DNA of 7,352 bases, from the NCBI GenBank assembly GCA_013215525.1, contig JABSQY010000006.1, forward strand, positions 11,561 through 18,912, written 5' to 3'. Made by a program: the position numbers and the translations under genes. Positions 4,920 through 7,352 of the stretch are shown piece by piece. The number at the start of each line of letters is the position of its first letter. Positions within the stretch are counted from its first letter, which is position 1. This stretch comes from Nanoarchaeales archaeon (lineage in GTDB: Archaea; Nanobdellota; Nanobdellia; Woesearchaeales; UBA583). The notes below the pieces were generated by a model, which saw only the letters and a program-made list of their open reading frames with translations, made no database searches and was not told the origin of the DNA.

Positions 4920-5636
4920 ATGATTAATCATATAGGTTTTATAATGGACGGTAATAGACGTTATGCTAAAAAAAACAATATGGATAAAGAGCAAGGTTAT
5001 AATGTAGGTTTGAAGCAGTTTATCAATTTTGTAAAGTTACAAATTAAGTACAATATTAAGGAAACTAGTTATTTCGCACTATCAAGTGACAATATTGAAA
5101 AAAGAGACAATGTAGAATTAAATATTTACAAGAAACTATTGGAAACTTTAACAAAAAATCCTGAAACAAAAAAGTTATTTATTGATAATAAAATTAAAGT
5201 TCAAATCAAGGGACACAAAAATAAAAATTTCGAAAAACTTAAATCCTTTGGAATAAAAAAATTTGAAAAAGAAATTGAATCTTGGAACATACAAAACCAA
5301 GAACACAACTTCATAGTAAACATTGCACTAAATTATGACGGGCAATTAGAAATTACTGAAGCTTTCAAAAAAATCCACATTAAAATTATAAATGGTGAAC
5401 TAAAAGCGGAAGATATAACTGAAAAAACAATAAAAGAAAATATTTGGTTTAATGGAGAAGTGCCGCAAGTAATTGTGAGACCAGGTGACGCGCCACGGTT
5501 ATCAGGATTTATGCTTTGGGATAGTGAATATAGTGAAATCTATTTAACAAAAAAACTATGGCCAGAATTAGATGAAAACGACTTTAAAGATATTTTAGAA
5601 TTTTACTCAAAACAAAGTAGAAACTTTGGTAAATAA
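4920..5636 (+). CDS. uppS: cis-Prenyltransferase (undecaprenyl/dolichyl diphosphate synthase family), 238 aa
   Basis: Adds isoprene units in cis to an allylic diphosphate to make the long lipid carrier used for surface glycans and protein glycosylation; it acts at the inner face of the membrane. Region I is HIGFIMDGNRRYAKK (4-18), with catalytic D10 and the diphosphate-binding G11-N12-R13. Region III is ALSSDNIEKR (53-62). ALNYDGQLEI (136-145) matches the usual LNYGGR-x-E-I. Region V is VIVRPGDAPRLSG to YSEIYLT (184-210), giving the two arginines R187 and R193, S195 and E206 that bind the second substrate. The position equal to His43 of the E. coli enzyme appears to be Tyr27 (QGYNVG). The length is normal for the family. 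The ATG at 4920 lies four codons before region I and 25 bases after a TATA box. Product chain length cannot be read from the sequence. Confidence 0.95.
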   Translation: MINHIGFIMDGNRRYAKKNNMDKEQGYNVGLKQFINFVKLQIKYNIKETSYFALSSDNIEKRDNVELNIYKKLLETLTKNPETKKLFIDNKIKVQIKGHKNKNFEKLKSFGIKKFEKEIESWNIQNQEHNFIVNIALNYDGQLEITEAFKKIHIKIINGELKAEDITEKTIKENIWFNGEVPQVIVRPGDAPRLSGFMLWDSEYSEIYLTKKLWPELDENDFKDILEFYSKQSRNFGK

Positions 5637-5662
5637 TTTACATCGTAAATTTTTAACAAAGG

Positions 5663-5685
5663 TTTGAGAATCTTTGATTGTCAAA
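5663..5685. terminator. Hairpin between convergent genes
   Basis: TTTGA (5663-5667) pairs with TCAAA (5681-5685), then a G-G mismatch, then AATC (5669-5672) with GATT (5676-5679), loop TTT. It lies 26 bases after the cis-prenyltransferase stop and about 55 bases past the stop of the minus-strand gene at 5740. Its core AATCTTTGATT is identical to the core of the 51-bp array hairpin. A T-rich stretch follows on the plus strand (around 5709-5716). The rest of the 5637-5739 gap shows nothing else. Confidence 0.4.
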
Positions 5686-5739
5686 AGTTCGAGAAATGAA
5701 ATTAAATTAATTTTTTAAAAATAAAGTAAGAAATAATAA

Positions 5740-6036
5740 TTATAAATATTTATCTAACCAAGAATTAACATCTCCTTCAGAATTCCCTGAATTAACTAAA
5801 GAAACTTTTAAAGATTCTCTTGGATATGTTTCTTTATATTGACTAATATAATTTTTAGCTTTTTCTTCTTCAGTTGATATGTTAGGTGAATAACTAGCAT
5901 TTTTAGATAAAGCCCCACTATAACTTTGCATACTATCTAACTGTGACTCTTTCTTTTTCTTCACTTGAAGAAATCCAACAACCAATACAACTACTCCAAT
6001 TCCAATAATTAAAAGTAATTTTATTAATTCACTCAT
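5740..6036 (-). CDS. Small membrane-anchored protein, 98 aa
   Basis: I do not recognise a named family. Residues 5-24 form one strongly hydrophobic membrane helix, followed by KKKK (26-29), which suggests the rest lies in the cytoplasm. Residues 30-57 are polar and probably flexible (Ser/Gln/Asn-rich). Residues 58-98 look like a small helical module with the pattern A-x-x-YI-x-x-Y, then E-x-L-x-x-x-L-x-x-SG-x-S-x-x-D-V-x-x-W-L. Its spacing resembles a short helix pair seen at the ends of many small archaeal membrane proteins (YI...E-I...L-x-x-aG-x-s-x-x-x-I-x-x-y-L); this resemblance is from memory and unchecked. The ATG at 6036 is 2 bases after the GAPDH stop with no ribosome binding site, so translation probably depends on termination of GAPDH. 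Confidence 0.85.
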   Translation of the reverse strand: MSELIKLLLIIGIGVVVLVVGFLQVKKKKESQLDSMQSYSGALSKNASYSPNISTEEEKAKNYISQYKETYPRESLKVSLVNSGNSEGDVNSWLDKYL

Positions 6037-6038
6037 TT

Positions 6039-7082
6039 TTAATTTTTAGAAATTACTTTCATAACCTCAACCATACGATTTGAAAACCCCCACTCATTAT
6101 CATACCACACAACAAGCTTTAACATATTCCCACCAGTAACTTCTGTACATAATGAATCAACAATTCCTGAATGTGGATTTCCAATAATATCTGAAGAAAC
6201 TAATTCATCCTCAGAATACTCAATAATCCCATGTAACTTATTATTAGATAACTTTTTTAAAAATGAATTAATCTCATCCCTTGTAACATCTTTCTTTAAC
6301 TCTAAATTAATATCAGTAACACTACCATCAATCGTAGGAACACGATATGCAATACCATGTAACTTTCCTTCTAACTCTGGAATTAATTTAATAACAGCAT
6401 TAGCAGCACCAGTAGTAGTTGGAATAATATTAAAAGGAGCAGCACGTCCACGTCGTAAATTAGAATGTGCAGTATCTAAAATTCTTTGATCTCCTGTAAC
6501 TGAATGAATTGTTGCAAACATTCCTTTCTTAATTCCAAACTTTTTATTAATCTCATTCACAACAGCAGCCATTGAATTAGTAGTACAACTTCCATTTGAA
6601 ACTACATCTTGATTATCATACTCTGAATCATTAACACCACGTACAAAATAAAAACAATCTCCTTTTGCTGGCGCAGATAATAACATCTTCTTTGCTCCTT
6701 GCTTTAAATGAACAACAGCATCAGACACCTTCGTAAACATCCCAGTACACTCGCACACAACATCAACATCTAACTCAGCCCAAGGTAATTTATTAACAAA
6801 TCTTTCTTGAATAAATTTAATTCTTTTATCACCAACAACTAAGTAATCTCCATCAACTGACACAGGCATATCAAAAAGTCCGTGAGCCGTATCATGCTTT
6901 AAAAAATAAGCACAAGCCTTAATATCTGATAAATCATTAATCGCTACAAATTCAACATTCGGGTCGTGAATTCCAATCCTTAAAATCATTCTTCCAATCC
7001 GTCCAAAACCATTAATTGCAATCTTTACTTTTTTATTAGAAGAAATTTCTTTTTTTACTTTTTTCAAATCTATATCACTCAT
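6039..7082 (-). CDS. gap: Glyceraldehyde-3-phosphate dehydrogenase, class I (bacterial/eukaryotic type), 347 aa
   Basis: Converts glyceraldehyde 3-phosphate, phosphate and NAD(P)+ to 1,3-bisphosphoglycerate. The Rossmann motif is INGFGRIGR (23-31). The nucleophile is C166 in SNGSCTTNS (bacterial enzymes usually have SNASCTTN) and the partner is H193 in TIHSVT. NLRRGRAAPFNIIPTTTGAA (208-227), YRVPT (246-250) and the closing WYDNEWGFSNRM (326-337) are all class I signatures. Most euryarchaea and crenarchaea use a different class II enzyme; class I forms occur in DPANN archaea and haloarchaea. Residues 49-51 read NDL, common in NAD-dependent forms, but cofactor choice is not certain. The first 18 residues are a Lys-rich extension before the usual start; no other start is possible because the next Met is residue 32, inside the Rossmann fold. 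A small membrane protein gene follows by 2 bases. Confidence 0.97.
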   Translation of the reverse strand: MSDIDLKKVKKEISSNKKVKIAINGFGRIGRMILRIGIHDPNVEFVAINDLSDIKACAYFLKHDTAHGLFDMPVSVDGDYLVVGDKRIKFIQERFVNKLPWAELDVDVVCECTGMFTKVSDAVVHLKQGAKKMLLSAPAKGDCFYFVRGVNDSEYDNQDVVSNGSCTTNSMAAVVNEINKKFGIKKGMFATIHSVTGDQRILDTAHSNLRRGRAAPFNIIPTTTGAANAVIKLIPELEGKLHGIAYRVPTIDGSVTDINLELKKDVTRDEINSFLKKLSNNKLHGIIEYSEDELVSSDIIGNPHSGIVDSLCTEVTGGNMLKLVVWYDNEWGFSNRMVEVMKVISKN

Positions 7083-7112
7083 AACTGTTACGTATAAATA
7101 TCCTAATTAAAA

Positions 7113-7120
7113 ATTTATAA
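7113..7120 (-). promoter_or_regulatory. Probable TATA box of the GAPDH operon
   Basis: The minus strand reads TTATAAAT, centred about 34 bases before the ATG at 7082, which would give a short leader of about 8 bases. A second TATA-like element at 7093-7100 is only about 14 bases from the ATG and would place the start inside the gene. Confidence 0.5.
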
Positions 7121-7186
7121 TCTTTTAATAGTGAAGATTTTAATAACAGATAATAATTTATAAAAATAGAATAAGAAATTCAAAAA

Positions 7187-7196
7187 CTTTATAAGT
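7187..7196 (+). promoter_or_regulatory. Probable TATA box of tRNA-His
   Basis: CTTTATAAGT is centred about 35 bases before the first base of tRNA-His, which would give a leader of about 9 bases. It is preceded by an A-rich stretch. It lies back-to-back with the GAPDH promoter in the 144-base divergent gap. Confidence 0.55.
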
Positions 7197-7226
7197 AAAG
7201 AATAACTTTTTTTAGTATCAGGTAAT

Positions 7227-7301
7227 GACCGCATTAGTGTAACCTGGTTAGCACCTATGGTTGTGGCTCATAGAGTCCGGGTTCAAATCCCGGGTGTGGT
7301 C
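7227..7301 (+). tRNA. tRNA-His (anticodon GTG) with encoded G-1
   Basis: The 75-base gene starts with G-1 (7227), facing discriminator C73 (7301), the identity pair of tRNA-His. The acceptor stem is ACCGCAT (7228-7234) with GTGTGGT (7294-7300), including two G-U pairs. The D stem GTGT/GCAC has loop AACCTGGTTA with G18-G19. The anticodon stem TATGG/TCATA (7256-7260/7268-7272) has loop TTGTGGC and anticodon GTG at 7263-7265. The T stem CCGGG/CCCGG has loop TTCAAAT. No intron and no encoded CCA. The first pair of the acceptor stem is A1-U72, where G1-C72 is usual. Confidence 0.95.
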
Positions 7302-7306
7302 CTAAA

Positions 7307-7328
7307 TTTTGGAACTTTAGTTTCAAAA
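7307..7328 (+). other. Hairpin in the tRNA-His trailer
   Basis: TTTTGGAAC (7307-7315) pairs with GTTTCAAAA (7320-7328) over nine bases, one of them G-U, with loop TTTA. It starts five bases after the tRNA ends. This parallels the hairpins after tRNA-Trp. No T run follows within the window, so it is not an obvious terminator. Confidence 0.5.
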
Positions 7329-7352
7329 CAATGATAACATGCCACAAAAAAA

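Noticed and set aside
7331..7352. Possible start of a gene at the right edge (ATG at 7331 or 7339, the latter reading MPQK)
   Set aside because: Only four to seven codons are visible, there is no TATA box at the usual distance and no ribosome binding site; it cannot be supported.

Overview
The window looks like chromosomal DNA from a very AT-rich archaeon, most likely of the DPANN type (Woesearchaeota/Pacearchaeota-like). The evidence is two abutting archaeal histone genes, a type II (archaeal/eukaryotic) methionine aminopeptidase, a membrane-tethered winged-helix regulator, TATA boxes placed about 24-30 bases before start codons (leaderless transcripts), and small bacterial-like elements (class I GAPDH, a pentapeptide-repeat protein). 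The lineage is an inference from gene content; no search was possible.

Layout. Positions 1-274 (minus strand) hold a histone gene and the first 14 codons of a second histone that runs off the left edge. 293-501 is an AT-rich promoter region with a short hairpin and a 10-bp direct repeat. 502-575 (plus) is an intronless tRNA-Trp(CCA), followed at once by three back-to-back hairpins (576-650) and a run of seven T. 713-1228 (plus) is a pentapeptide-repeat protein, convergent with a four-helix membrane protein at 1250-1663 (minus). 1693-1910 is a non-coding array of 51-bp tandem repeats, each carrying a perfect 10-bp hairpin. 1946-3589 (minus) is a methionine aminopeptidase followed by a CYTH-domain phosphohydrolase/cyclase-like gene, probably one transcript. 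3654-4865 (minus) is a signal-peptide plus membrane-anchor plus winged-helix regulator, divergent from a cis-prenyltransferase at 4920-5636 (plus). The two appear to share one palindromic TATA element in a 54-bp gap. 5740-7082 (minus) is class I GAPDH with a small membrane-anchored protein 2 bases downstream. 7227-7301 (plus) is tRNA-His(GTG) with an encoded G-1, also followed by a hairpin.

How the parts work together. Most genes are housekeeping: chromatin (histones), protein maturation (methionine aminopeptidase), glycolysis (GAPDH), lipid-carrier synthesis (cis-prenyltransferase) and translation (two tRNAs). The parts that could be new are the membrane-tethered regulator sharing a promoter with the lipid-carrier synthase, the GAPDH/membrane-protein pair, the hairpin tail of tRNA-Trp, and the 51-bp hairpin array. 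Short hairpins with 3-6-base loops recur after almost every transcription unit here, which is unexpected because archaeal termination is thought to rely mainly on oligo-T.
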